Source: an uncultured Clostridia bacterium (GTDB lineage: Bacteria > Bacillota > Clostridia > Oscillospirales > Ruminococcaceae). Taken from it: a stretch of DNA of 27,013 nt. The stretch covers positions 1 through 27,013 of the forward strand of contig CAMEYZ010000003.1 in NCBI GenBank assembly GCA_945947715.1, given 5' to 3'. Below, one piece after another: positions 15,672 through 24,031 of this stretch; the first letter of the stretch is position 1; every line of letters starts with the position of its first letter. The position numbers and the translations under genes are program-made. The notes beneath the pieces were generated by a model. That model saw nothing but the letters and a program-made list of their open reading frames with translations. It was not told where the DNA came from and made no database searches.

Positions 15672-17579
15672 TTATTCAGTCATAAGACCGCATACAAGGT
15701 TTGCAAACTCAGAAGGATTTTCAATAGGCATGCCCTCGATAAGCAGAGCCTGCGTATACAGGATATTTACGTAATTTTTCAGCTTGTCCTTGTCGTTTAC
15801 ATAGAGGTCCTTAAGCTTCTCAAATATCGGGTGATTAGGATTGATCTCCAGCACCTTTTCAGCGGATACCTTCTGACCGTCGGGCATCTGGTTGAGGACC
15901 TTCTCCATTTCAAGGGATATCTGTCCGTCATTGGAAAGGCATACAGGGTGAGACTTCAGCTTTTCGGATATCTTAGCCTCCTTGATCTTGCCGTCAAGGG
16001 AGTCCTTGATGTAACCGAGCATATCCTTGTTTTCCTCGGAGAGCTTCTTGATCTCCTCCTTCTGTTCCTCAGTTTCAAGGTCCAGGTTGCCCTCAGATAC
16101 CGACTTGAATTCCTTGTCCTTGTACTGCTGCATCATCTTGAGAGCGAACTCGTCAACGTTATCGGTGAGATAGAGTATCTCATAGCCCTTTTCCTTAACG
16201 ACCTCTGTCTGGGGAAGTGAATCTATCTTGGCAACAGTTTCGCCCGTTGCATAGTAGATGTACTTCTGCTCCTCCTTCATGCCGGAAACGTACTCATCGA
16301 GAGTTACCAGCTTCTGCTCCTTGGAGGACGTGAACATCAGCAGATCCTGTAAAAGCTCCTTGTTCATGCCATAGCCGTTATAGATGCCGAATTTAATCTG
16401 GATACCGAAGCTCTTCCAGAACTCCTCATACTTTTCGCGGTCGGTGCGGAGCATTTTCAGCAGCTCGTTCTTGATAGTCTTTTCGATAGACTTGGATATC
16501 TGCTGGAGCTGTCTGTCGTGCTGGAGCATCTCACGGGAGATGTTGAGTGACAGGTCAGCCGAATCCACAAGACCTCTTACAAAGGAGAAGTGATCAGGCA
16601 GGAGCTCCTTACACTTATCCATGATAAGCACGCCGCTGGAATAGAGCTGGAGCCCCTTTTCAAAATCTCTGCTGTAATAGTCATAGGGAGGCTTTGAGGG
16701 AATGAAAAGCAGTGCATCATAGGTCACGCTGCCCTCGTTCTTAGCGTGAACATATCTGAGAGGCTCGTTGTAATCGTGGAATTTTTCCGAATAGAACTTG
16801 TTGTAATCCTCAGGCTTAAGCTCGTTTTTGTTTTTTCTCCAGATAGGCACCATGCTGTTGAGGGTCTCCAGCTCGGTGTATGTATTATACGCCGCATCGG
16901 AGTAATCGTCCTCCTTAGCATCTGCCTTTCTTGTACGCTTTTCAACGTTCATTTTAATGGGGAAGCGGATATAATCGGAGTATTTCTTTACAAGGTCCTT
17001 GATAGTCCATTCCTGGAGATATTCGCCATACTTGTCGTCGTCGGTATCGTCCTTAAGGGTGAGGATTATCTCGGTGCCAACATCGGGCTTGTCGTATTCG
17101 TCGATAGTATAGCCGTCGGCACCTGAAGACTTCCAGACATGACCCTTATCAGAGCCAAAGGCCTTTGAGCGGACCTCGACCTCCTTAGCTACCATGAATG
17201 CCGAATAGAAGCCGACGCCGAACTGACCGATGATATCAACGTCCTCCTTAGGCTCATTGTTTTCGTTTTTGAATTGGAAGGAGCCGCTGTTTGCGATAAC
17301 GCCCAGATTGTTTTCCAGCTCCTCAGCGGTCATGCCGATGCCGTTATCCTTGATAGTGAGAGTACGTGCGTCCTTATCGGGGATAAGCTCGATAACGAAA
17401 TCGGACTTGTTCATGCCGACCTTATCGTCGGTCAGGGACATGAAGTACAGCTTGTCGATAGCGTCGCTGGCATTGGAGATAAGCTCCCGGAGAAAAATCT
17501 CTCTGTGAGTGTAGATCGAGTTGATCATCATATCCAGCAAGCGCTTGGATTCTGCTTTAAATTCCTTAGTTTCTGCCAT
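15672..17579 (-). CDS. htpG: Chaperone HtpG (bacterial Hsp90)
   Basis: ATP-dependent cytoplasmic dimeric chaperone. The N-terminal GHKL ATPase domain shows ELISNASDAIDKL (catalytic Glu and Mg-binding Asn), DNGIGM, and the lid GQFGVGFYSAFMVA. The middle domain carries the conserved arginine segment LNISREMLQHDRQLQQISK. The C-terminal dimerisation domain ends without the eukaryotic MEEVD. The length of 635 is typical. The ATG at 17579 (MAETKEFKAE) is preceded by AAAGGGAG; an upstream in-frame ATG at 17603 would add eight residues but overlaps the leader and has no ribosome-binding site. The gene is transcribed alone, behind a CIRCE-controlled promoter and ending at its own terminator. Confidence 0.97.
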   Translation of the reverse strand: MAETKEFKAESKRLLDMMINSIYTHREIFLRELISNASDAIDKLYFMSLTDDKVGMNKSDFVIELIPDKDARTLTIKDNGIGMTAEELENNLGVIANSGSFQFKNENNEPKEDVDIIGQFGVGFYSAFMVAKEVEVRSKAFGSDKGHVWKSSGADGYTIDEYDKPDVGTEIILTLKDDTDDDKYGEYLQEWTIKDLVKKYSDYIRFPIKMNVEKRTRKADAKEDDYSDAAYNTYTELETLNSMVPIWRKNKNELKPEDYNKFYSEKFHDYNEPLRYVHAKNEGSVTYDALLFIPSKPPYDYYSRDFEKGLQLYSSGVLIMDKCKELLPDHFSFVRGLVDSADLSLNISREMLQHDRQLQQISKSIEKTIKNELLKMLRTDREKYEEFWKSFGIQIKFGIYNGYGMNKELLQDLLMFTSSKEQKLVTLDEYVSGMKEEQKYIYYATGETVAKIDSLPQTEVVKEKGYEILYLTDNVDEFALKMMQQYKDKEFKSVSEGNLDLETEEQKEEIKKLSEENKDMLGYIKDSLDGKIKEAKISEKLKSHPVCLSNDGQISLEMEKVLNQMPDGQKVSAEKVLEINPNHPIFEKLKDLYVNDKDKLKNYVNILYTQALLIEGMPIENPSEFANLVCGLMTE

Positions 17580-17636
17580 TTTAAAACAACTCCCTTTTAT
17601 CACATTTTAATTATTAGCAATCATCGTCGTAGACTG

Positions 17637-17663
17637 TTAGCACTCATTCTCTTTGAGTGCTAA
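17637..17663. promoter_or_regulatory. CIRCE operator (HrcA-binding site) of htpG
   Basis: TTAGCACTC (17637-17645), nine bases, GAGTGCTAA (17655-17663): a perfect match to the CIRCE consensus in both arms and spacing. It lies directly downstream of the -10 and spans the expected transcript start, the usual position for HrcA repression of groES and hrcA operons. The hrcA gene itself is not in the window. Confidence 0.97.
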
Positions 17664-17667
17664 TTAA

Positions 17668-17696
17668 AGTATATACCTTTTCCAATTGAAAATCAA
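17668..17696 (-). promoter_or_regulatory. Sigma-A promoter of htpG
   Basis: On the minus strand, TTGATT (17691-17696), 17 bases, TATACT (17668-17673), immediately upstream of the CIRCE operator. Confidence 0.85.
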
Positions 17697-17833
17697 GCTT
17701 TTATTTGATTATTTACATTTATTTAATATTTTGTACATTTATTAGGCTTATTCTTATAGTTTTGTTGATATTAACTGTTCGTACCTTAGGCTTTCGGTCA
17801 CTTCCGCGAGAAAATGTCACCTAAGCTGAAAAA

Positions 17834-19429
17834 CTAAAAACGCGGCAACGGCAGTGGGGATTCTCCGCCAACCTCGCTTGCTATTTCCTTGAATATCGGT
17901 CCACAGGTCAGATTGCCTGAAATACCGTCCTCCGCAACTATCACTGCTGCATATTCCGGCTTATCATATGGGAAAAATCCTGCGAACCAACAGGTCAGCT
18001 CCTCTACACCGTCCTCGGAATAACGGCCGGTCTGCGCTGTGGAGGTCTTTCCGCCTCCGTCCGTATTTTCGGGTATCGCTGCGGAATTATCCTTGTACAA
18101 AGTATCGTACATGAAGCTTTTCAGAGTGGCAGCGGTCTCCTCGGACATTATCCTTGTATAATGAGCCTCTGCTGAGATATCCTCCGCCGCAGACTCCACA
18201 GTACCATAAATAAGCCGCGGCTCGGGCATCATGCCGCCATTTGCGATGCCACAGATAAATCGGCATACCTGCAAGGGCGTTGCGGAAAGCTTTCCCTGAC
18301 CAAAGCATAAATTCGCCTTTTCCGCAGGAACGGAAAGCTCTTCCGTGCTCGGAAGATAACCGCTCCCAGATATAATGCCGCCCAGATCGTACTCCTGTCC
18401 GAAGCCGCATAGCTGCATATAATTTTCGAGAAATTCCGTGGAGATGTTCCTGCCTAAGCTTATAAAGTAAGGGTTGCAGCTTTCGACCATAGCACTGCGC
18501 ATGTCCAGCCTGCCGTGACCCGCCCAGTAGTGACAGCCGAACTCCTGCTGACCCACCATTATCTTTCCGCTGCATTTCACGGCAAACTCGTCGGAAATGC
18601 CGTATTCAAGCGCCGCCGAGGCAATGACCGTCTTAAACACTGAGCCCACGCTGTACGAGGAAAACACCCGATTCACAAAGGGCGCATCCTCACGGTCAAG
18701 ATAATCCGCCATGTTGTCGATGTCATAGACAGGACGACTGACCGCAGCAACGATATCTCCGTTTTTCACATCCATAACGATAATAGCTCCCTTGTCCAGC
18801 TTTTCCGCTGCCTTTTCGCATATGCTCTGAATATCGTAGTCCAGTGACAGCACCACTCCCGCTGAGCAGTCTATATCATTGTCGTACTCAATCTCTGCAC
18901 CGTCAAGGACGTTTCCCATGGCATTCACGCTGTAGGTGAACCGAGAGCATACCTCGTGCTCATCGGTAAAATCGGAGAAAAGTCCCTCCACACCGCATTT
19001 TCCATAATTCTCGGAGCTATATCCCAGAATATGACGCGCAAAATACTTATCATCATACCGCACCTTTACCTCGGTCACGGGAGTAAGGGGATCGGAAATG
19101 TTCCCGTCAGAAAGCTCACACAAAAACGGAGCATTTCCTCCTGCATTGGCATTGAATTTTTCCATATCCGCGATCTTGGGATATATTTCCTCCAGGTCAA
19201 AGGTATCGGGATTGATAAGCGCCATGTATGTGCTGCTGCGGTTAACCAGCGGAGTCATGTTGCGGTCATAGATATATCCCTTGCAGCGAGGTACCTCCAC
19301 CGAAAATGAACCTCTTCCCGTGGCCGCAGTAATGACCTCCTCATCATTGATAACACAGCTTAGCTTCCACATGAGAAAAATATACAAAAGCCCCATAAAG
19401 GCAGCAAAGAAAATTATCCTTTTTTCCAT
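17834..19429 (-). CDS. Penicillin-binding protein, transpeptidase domain (FtsI/PBP2-type class B)
   Basis: Membrane-anchored peptidoglycan transpeptidase. One N-terminal transmembrane helix lies at residues about 4-22, then a short class B N-terminal domain with the CKGYIYDRNMTPLV segment. The transpeptidase domain shows S263-x-x-K266 (SVFK), S317-C-N319, and K461-T-S (KTSTAQTG). The third motif is KTS rather than the usual KTG/KSG. FGQGKLSATPLQ before it is normal for the family. The length is 531, with no PASTA domain. It could be a division (FtsI), sporulation (SpoVD-like) or minor PBP; sequence alone does not decide. Its ribosome-binding site (GGAGG, 8 bases from the ATG) lies within the 3' arm of the folD terminator hairpin, and no separate promoter is visible between folD and this gene. 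Confidence 0.92.
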   Translation of the reverse strand: MEKRIIFFAAFMGLLYIFLMWKLSCVINDEEVITAATGRGSFSVEVPRCKGYIYDRNMTPLVNRSSTYMALINPDTFDLEEIYPKIADMEKFNANAGGNAPFLCELSDGNISDPLTPVTEVKVRYDDKYFARHILGYSSENYGKCGVEGLFSDFTDEHEVCSRFTYSVNAMGNVLDGAEIEYDNDIDCSAGVVLSLDYDIQSICEKAAEKLDKGAIIVMDVKNGDIVAAVSRPVYDIDNMADYLDREDAPFVNRVFSSYSVGSVFKTVIASAALEYGISDEFAVKCSGKIMVGQQEFGCHYWAGHGRLDMRSAMVESCNPYFISLGRNISTEFLENYMQLCGFGQEYDLGGIISGSGYLPSTEELSVPAEKANLCFGQGKLSATPLQVCRFICGIANGGMMPEPRLIYGTVESAAEDISAEAHYTRIMSEETAATLKSFMYDTLYKDNSAAIPENTDGGGKTSTAQTGRYSEDGVEELTCWFAGFFPYDKPEYAAVIVAEDGISGNLTCGPIFKEIASEVGGESPLPLPRF

Positions 19430-19466
19430 AAAAAATCCCTCCGAAGTGATTATTCACCTCGGAGGG
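19430..19466 (-). terminator. Terminator-like hairpin after folD that contains the next gene's ribosome-binding site
   Basis: Arms 19437-19449 and 19454-19466 form 13 pairs (one wobble) around a 4-base loop. On the minus strand they are followed by A and six T that run into the ATG of the PBP gene. The 3' arm ends TTCGGAGGG, so the PBP Shine-Dalgarno sequence is paired within the stem. The hairpin begins about 5 bases after the folD stop codon. Confidence 0.88.
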
Positions 19467-19471
19467 AGCTT

Positions 19472-20326
19472 TTATACCAGTCCTGCCTTTATTTTTGCAG
19501 CAGTCACCGTGTTTTTCATAAGCATTGCAATAGTCATGGGACCAACTCCGCCCGGAACGGGGGTGATGAAGCCTGCCTTTTCAGCGCACTCGTCAAATTT
19601 GCAGTCACCACAGAGCTTGCCCTCGTCATTTCGGTTCATGCCCACGTCGATGACAACTGCGCCTTCCTTGACCATATCGCCTGTAATGAAATCTCTCTTG
19701 CCCACAGCCGCAACGAGAATATCCGCCTCAGCGCATATCTCCTTAAGATTTTCTGTCCTCGAATGACAGATAGTAACGGTACCGTTGCTGTGAAGGAGCA
19801 GCATAGCCATAGGCTTTCCGACGATGTTGCTTCTGCCGACTACTACGCACTTTTTGCCGCATACGTCGATACCGGTATCTGCGACAAGCTCCATTATACC
19901 CGCAGGAGTGCAGGGCAGAAAGCTGTAATCGCCTATCATAATGTGCCCCACGTTTGCCGGGTGGAAAGCGTCCACGTCCTTTTGGGGGAGTATCTCATTG
20001 ATAACGGCGTTCTCGTCGATCTGCTTTGGAAGCGGGAGCTGAACAAGGATACCGTCCACATTATCGTCCTTATTGAGCTTGTCCACCAGCTCTAAAAGCT
20101 CTGCCTGTGTGGTTTCTTCGGGGAGCGCGTACTCGAAGGATTCTATTCCCACCTCAGCACATGCCTTCTTTTTGTTGTTCACATACACCCGTGAAGCCTG
20201 ATTGTTTCCCACAATAACAACAGCCAGTCCCACATGAACGCCCTTTTCCTTAAGAGCAGTGACCTCGTCTCTCACCTGAGCCTTTACTCTTGCGGAGACT
20301 GCCTTTCCATCAATCAGCTTTGCCAT
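19472..20326 (-). CDS. folD: Bifunctional methylenetetrahydrofolate dehydrogenase/cyclohydrolase
   Basis: Interconverts 5,10-methylene-, 5,10-methenyl- and 10-formyl-tetrahydrofolate using NADP(H), supplying one-carbon units for purines and formyl-methionine; cytoplasmic dimer. Visible signatures are the active-site Tyr/Lys segment SRVYVNNKKKACAEVGI, DGILVQLPLP, the nucleotide-binding GRSNIVGKPMAMLL, and GGVGPMTIAML near the C-terminus. The length is 284 residues. I chose the ATG at 20326 because AGGAGG lies 9 bases upstream and the protein then begins MAKLIDGK like homologues; longer in-frame starts have no such site. The start overlaps the last 17 bases of lgt, so translation of the two is probably coupled. 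Confidence 0.97.
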   Translation of the reverse strand: MAKLIDGKAVSARVKAQVRDEVTALKEKGVHVGLAVVIVGNNQASRVYVNNKKKACAEVGIESFEYALPEETTQAELLELVDKLNKDDNVDGILVQLPLPKQIDENAVINEILPQKDVDAFHPANVGHIMIGDYSFLPCTPAGIMELVADTGIDVCGKKCVVVGRSNIVGKPMAMLLLHSNGTVTICHSRTENLKEICAEADILVAAVGKRDFITGDMVKEGAVVIDVGMNRNDEGKLCGDCKFDECAEKAGFITPVPGGVGPMTIAMLMKNTVTAAKIKAGLV

Positions 20327-21428
20327 TTTCATTTTCCTCCTCGTTATTATTTTCTGACTTTCCGGGCTCATCTGCGACGCTTTCCTCCTCTGGGATATCA
20401 TCATCGACGATTATTCTCTGCTCAGGAGTAAGCTCTGCCTTCTCCTTAGAGCACTTCTTGTTTTTCTTTTCCTTGCTCTTCTGTTCCTCTTCCTTTTCCC
20501 GTTCCTCGGCAGCCCTAAGGAGCGCCTTGGATTCCTCGGTATTCACATAGAGAACAGGAGCGCCATGCTTCTTGATACGTATACGCATCACGATAAGTGT
20601 GGTAAGTGAAGCCACAAACAGCACAGCAGCTAACAGCTGAGATACTCTCACATCGCCAATATAAAGGCTGTCGGTGCGCAGACCCTCGACTATCATTCTT
20701 TCAAAGCCGTACCAGCAGGTGTACATCAGTATCATTTCACCGTCATAGCGGCGCTTCTTGTAGTACAGGTGGAGCAGCAGAAATCCCAGCAGACACCATA
20801 TGGACTCGTACAAGAAGCAGGGGTGAACAGGAAGATAGGGATCCACAACGATACCTGTCTTATCAGTGATCTCTGCGCCGTGAACGGTAAGATAATTCTG
20901 GATACGTCCGCTAGACATTCCCCAGGGAAGTGTGGTATTGGTGCCGAAGGCCTCGTGGTTGAAAAAATTGCCCCAACGTCCTACACCCTGACCTATCAGA
21001 AAGCCCATGCCTGCCAGATCGAGAACGGGCAGTATCTTCACCTTTCGCAGCTTCAGCACAAGGCAGCCGAAAACTATGGCTCCGATAAGTCCGCCATAGA
21101 TAGCAAGCCCACCGTTTCGTATATTGAATACCTCCTTGATGTCGTGATACTGGTCCAGGTTAAATACAATGTAATAGATGCGGGCGCAGACTATTCCGCC
21201 GATGATGCCCGCAAAAACTGCGTCGATGACCTTATCACCGTCCAGACCGAAGTCCTTCATTTTTCCAAAGCAATAGATAAGCGCCAGCAGAAGTCCTACC
21301 GCTATGATAATGCCATACCATTTTATAACGAGTCCGCCGATAGAAAATGCGTCGCTGTTCACATTCAGCTCTATCCCGATATTGGGAAAGGTTATCTGAT
21401 TCCAGGGTAGCTTGTCAAGATATTCCAT
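20310..21428 (-). CDS. lgt: Prolipoprotein diacylglyceryl transferase, with long charged C-terminal tail
   Basis: Inner-membrane enzyme that transfers diacylglyceryl from phosphatidylglycerol to the lipobox cysteine of prolipoproteins. The signature GRWGNFFNHEAFG lies at residues 150-162; RIYYIVFNLDQY, NGGLAIYGGLIG and HPCFLYES are also conserved, and about seven transmembrane segments end near residue 282. The family usually stops at 260-290 residues. Here a hydrophilic tail of about 85 residues follows, rich in Glu and Lys and predicted cytoplasmic by its position after the last helix (an inference). The ATG follows AAGGAG at 10-11 bases. It is 27 bases after the M16 peptidase gene and overlaps folD. 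Confidence 0.95.
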   Translation of the reverse strand: MEYLDKLPWNQITFPNIGIELNVNSDAFSIGGLVIKWYGIIIAVGLLLALIYCFGKMKDFGLDGDKVIDAVFAGIIGGIVCARIYYIVFNLDQYHDIKEVFNIRNGGLAIYGGLIGAIVFGCLVLKLRKVKILPVLDLAGMGFLIGQGVGRWGNFFNHEAFGTNTTLPWGMSSGRIQNYLTVHGAEITDKTGIVVDPYLPVHPCFLYESIWCLLGFLLLHLYYKKRRYDGEMILMYTCWYGFERMIVEGLRTDSLYIGDVRVSQLLAAVLFVASLTTLIVMRIRIKKHGAPVLYVNTEESKALLRAAEEREKEEEQKSKEKKNKKCSKEKAELTPEQRIIVDDDIPEEESVADEPGKSENNNEEENENGKAD

Positions 21429-21455
21429 TTAGATATTCTCCTTTTTACACACACA

Positions 21456-22733
21456 TCAGGAAATCGGGTCGATTATCGAAAGGACCCCGCGGCTTGTATC
21501 GAACTGAGCCTTAAGCCTGTTTTCGACGTCTTCGAGAGTAACCGCAGCTGCTATCTCCAGCTCATCAAAGGCAGTCAGCCCGCTCATTGTCTTGTTTATC
21601 ATGTTGGTGGCAATATCAGAGGGAGAATTCAAATCCTTCACAAGAGAGCCATAGTATGCCTTCTTGGCATTTTCAAACTGTTCTCTGTCAAAGCCCTCCT
21701 TCTTGCAGCGTTCTATCTCCGCGGAGATAAGCTCTGCCACCTTTTCCGGGTCACGGGACTCTCCGCCGAAAATCGGCATAAAGAAGCCTTCTCCGCTAAA
21801 TACCTCTGTCGAGAACGTGGAATTTATCAGCCCCTCGTCATAAAGCTTCCTGTAAAAATCGCTGGTCTTCTCCGCAAGCAGATACATGACCAGATTGGTC
21901 TCAACCTCTGCCTTAAGCATTTCCCTGCCCTCCAGAGCAGCACACTTGTATCCCAGATTGAAAATGGGCACAGCCACCTCCATGCTCTTTCTCACCAGTG
22001 GAGCTACTATTTCATCGGGCTCGTCCGGGAAAACGGTCTGCAGCTCCATATCCTCGTTAGGGATAAGCAGCCTGTCGCATATCTCAATTATCTTATCCTC
22101 GTCCACGTCGCCTGCAATGCTGAGCACCATGTTCTGCAGATTATAAAAGGCATAGTAGCACTGATAGAGCAGCTCGGGGGTGATATGAGAAATAGTCTCC
22201 ACCGTACCTGCGATGTTTATCTTAACGGGATTATTGAAGTAAACCGCTTCAAGCAGATTAAAGAAAACGCACCAGTCAGGATTATCGTCGTACATTTTTA
22301 TCTCCTGTCCGATGATGCCCTGCTCCTTGGCCACTGTTTCCTCGGTGAAGTAGGGCTTCTGAACAAAGTCAAGGAGTATCTCCAGCGACTTTTCAAAATT
22401 GTCGGTGCAGCTGAAAAGATAGCAGGTCCTGTCAAAGCTGGTATATGCGTTGCCGGAAGCGCCTGTCTGCGCATACAGCTGAAAAACATCGCAGTCCTCA
22501 TTTTCAAAGAGCTTATGCTCCAGATAGTGAGCGATACCGTTGGGGACGGTTATAAAATCCTTGTCCTTTTTGGTCTTGAAGGTGGTGTTCACCGAGCCGT
22601 ACTTTGTGCCGAAGAGAGCATGAGTCGTGCTATAGCCCTCCATTTTCCAGATGCAGATGCGCAGTCCCGAGGGGTGCTCAATGACCGTATATTTTTCGTC
22701 AAGACGCTTACTTTCGATAATTTTCTTATTCAT
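21456..22733 (-). CDS. M16 family zinc metallopeptidase, catalytic partner (YmfH-like)
   Basis: Insulinase-family peptidase of 425 residues. The inverted zinc motif H69-Y-L-E-H73 (HYLEHKLFE) is intact, and a distal glutamate in EQGIIGQEIKMY is a likely third ligand. It resembles YmfH of Bacillus subtilis and the processing-peptidase group. The ATG at 22733 overlaps the stop codon of the upstream gene (ATGAATAA) with AAAGGAG 10 bases upstream; an upstream ATG at 22799 lies within the previous coding region and is unlikely. Paired M16 proteins, one active and one not, typically form a heterodimer. The substrate is unknown; peptide processing is plausible. It is cytoplasmic, with no signal peptide. 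Confidence 0.9.
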   Translation of the reverse strand: MNKKIIESKRLDEKYTVIEHPSGLRICIWKMEGYSTTHALFGTKYGSVNTTFKTKKDKDFITVPNGIAHYLEHKLFENEDCDVFQLYAQTGASGNAYTSFDRTCYLFSCTDNFEKSLEILLDFVQKPYFTEETVAKEQGIIGQEIKMYDDNPDWCVFFNLLEAVYFNNPVKINIAGTVETISHITPELLYQCYYAFYNLQNMVLSIAGDVDEDKIIEICDRLLIPNEDMELQTVFPDEPDEIVAPLVRKSMEVAVPIFNLGYKCAALEGREMLKAEVETNLVMYLLAEKTSDFYRKLYDEGLINSTFSTEVFSGEGFFMPIFGGESRDPEKVAELISAEIERCKKEGFDREQFENAKKAYYGSLVKDLNSPSDIATNMINKTMSGLTAFDELEIAAAVTLEDVENRLKAQFDTSRGVLSIIDPIS

Positions 22734-24003
22734 TTGCAGGATTCTCCTTTCCTGTGAGGACATACACCGTATCGGGTACAAGACTGTTTGCGGCAGCAAC
22801 GATGTCCTCCTTGGTCACAGCGTCGATAAGCTGTGCTTCCTCCTCGGGAGTAACTATATTATCCTCCATACACTGATCGAGATACCAGTTTGCGATACTT
22901 CCGGGGCTGTCGTACACGGCCTTAAGCGAGCTTTTCGCCAGCAGCTTTGAATTGCTGAGAAGCTCCTCGGTAAACTCGCCCTTTTTGAGAAGCTCCAGCT
23001 GATTATATATCTCTTCCCTTGCGGGATTGATGTTCTGATGCTCGATGCCGCAGTCTATCAGAAGCACCTGCTTTTTGGAGTTATAGCCTGAGGGGCAGTA
23101 GTAGCAAAGGCTCAGCTTTTCTCTGACATTTTCAAAAAGCATGGAAAAAGGCGTTCCTCCGAAAACAAAGGAAAGCATTTTCATAGTCTGCTTTGAGGTG
23201 CAGTCTGTCTTGTATGCCATGACCATTTTGGACTGATTTACGTCCATTCTATCGGTGACATAGACCATATCCGACTTCTTTGCAGAGGGCACGGTCTTAT
23301 ACTCTGCAGGAGCATTTCTTTCCAGAGCTCTTATCCTGTCGAATATCTTGTTCTTGTCCTCATCGCCGATGCCATAGCCCGAAAAAACAACTTCAATGCG
23401 GGCATTTTTCAGGAGCTCGGTGTATCTTTTGTATACATCGGCACAGGTCAGCTTTTCCGCGTCCTCCCGATAGCCGTTCACGGGAATCCCCGCAGGCTCG
23501 CCCTTGTAGATATTTTCCTTTGCCTTGCCAACGGCGAATTTACGCTTGTCGTTTATCTCCGCGTCGATATCGTCCAGCAGCTCCTGCTTTTTCAGTCGGA
23601 AATCATTTTCGGCGAATATGCCGTTTTCAAGATGAGGCTTAGTAAGGCAGTCCAGCAGGATATCCACTACCTCTCCGCTGATATTATCGCCGTCAATGGT
23701 GTACTTGTCGGCGATAGAGCCTGACATGAGCGACACAACCTGAAAATCTCCCAGCTTTGAAACGCCGCAGGAAATGCTGGCATGATAAAGGGAGGCCAGC
23801 TTTCGACTGAGGGCTGTGATAGTGGGATATTTTTCATTTGAATCATGAAGCAGGTCGGGAATGACCGCATTTGCGGAAGCATTTTTCCTGTCCATGGGCT
23901 CCAGCAGATGAATATAGATATAATTGGTCTTGAAGCGCTTGTCGATTATTTCGGTATATTCTGCGCCCTCACATATTTTTTCACGTTTATAAGAAACAGA
24001 CAT
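22726..24003 (-). CDS. M16 family peptidase-like protein lacking the zinc motif (YmfF-like)
   Basis: Protein of 425 residues with the two-domain M16 layout but no HxxEH: the corresponding region reads VIPDLLHDSNEKYPTITALSRKLASLYHAS, matched in style by YmfF of Bacillus subtilis. The C-terminal half keeps SMLFENVREKLSLCYYCPSGYN, whose Arg and Tyr residues are used for substrate binding in active family members. It is therefore probably the non-catalytic partner of the adjacent M16 peptidase, contributing the second half-site. It starts 28 bases after recN with GGAG at 9 bases, and its last 8 bases overlap the next gene. Confidence 0.88.
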   Translation of the reverse strand: MSVSYKREKICEGAEYTEIIDKRFKTNYIYIHLLEPMDRKNASANAVIPDLLHDSNEKYPTITALSRKLASLYHASISCGVSKLGDFQVVSLMSGSIADKYTIDGDNISGEVVDILLDCLTKPHLENGIFAENDFRLKKQELLDDIDAEINDKRKFAVGKAKENIYKGEPAGIPVNGYREDAEKLTCADVYKRYTELLKNARIEVVFSGYGIGDEDKNKIFDRIRALERNAPAEYKTVPSAKKSDMVYVTDRMDVNQSKMVMAYKTDCTSKQTMKMLSFVFGGTPFSMLFENVREKLSLCYYCPSGYNSKKQVLLIDCGIEHQNINPAREEIYNQLELLKKGEFTEELLSNSKLLAKSSLKAVYDSPGSIANWYLDQCMEDNIVTPEEEAQLIDAVTKEDIVAAANSLVPDTVYVLTGKENPANE

Positions 24004-24031
24004 AGTTTAATTCTCCAATCTATTAGAAGGT

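Noticed and set aside
17785..17825. Inverted repeat CTTAGG/CCTAAG around a GC-rich segment after the PBP gene
   Set aside because: It is in the right place for a terminator, but the arms are only 6 bases, 29 bases apart, with no T run on the minus strand. Possible structure, not callable.
19446..19457. GTGATTATTCAC in the folD-PBP hairpin resembles part of an arginine box
   Set aside because: It is fully explained as the top of the terminator stem and lacks the 18-base ARG box layout.
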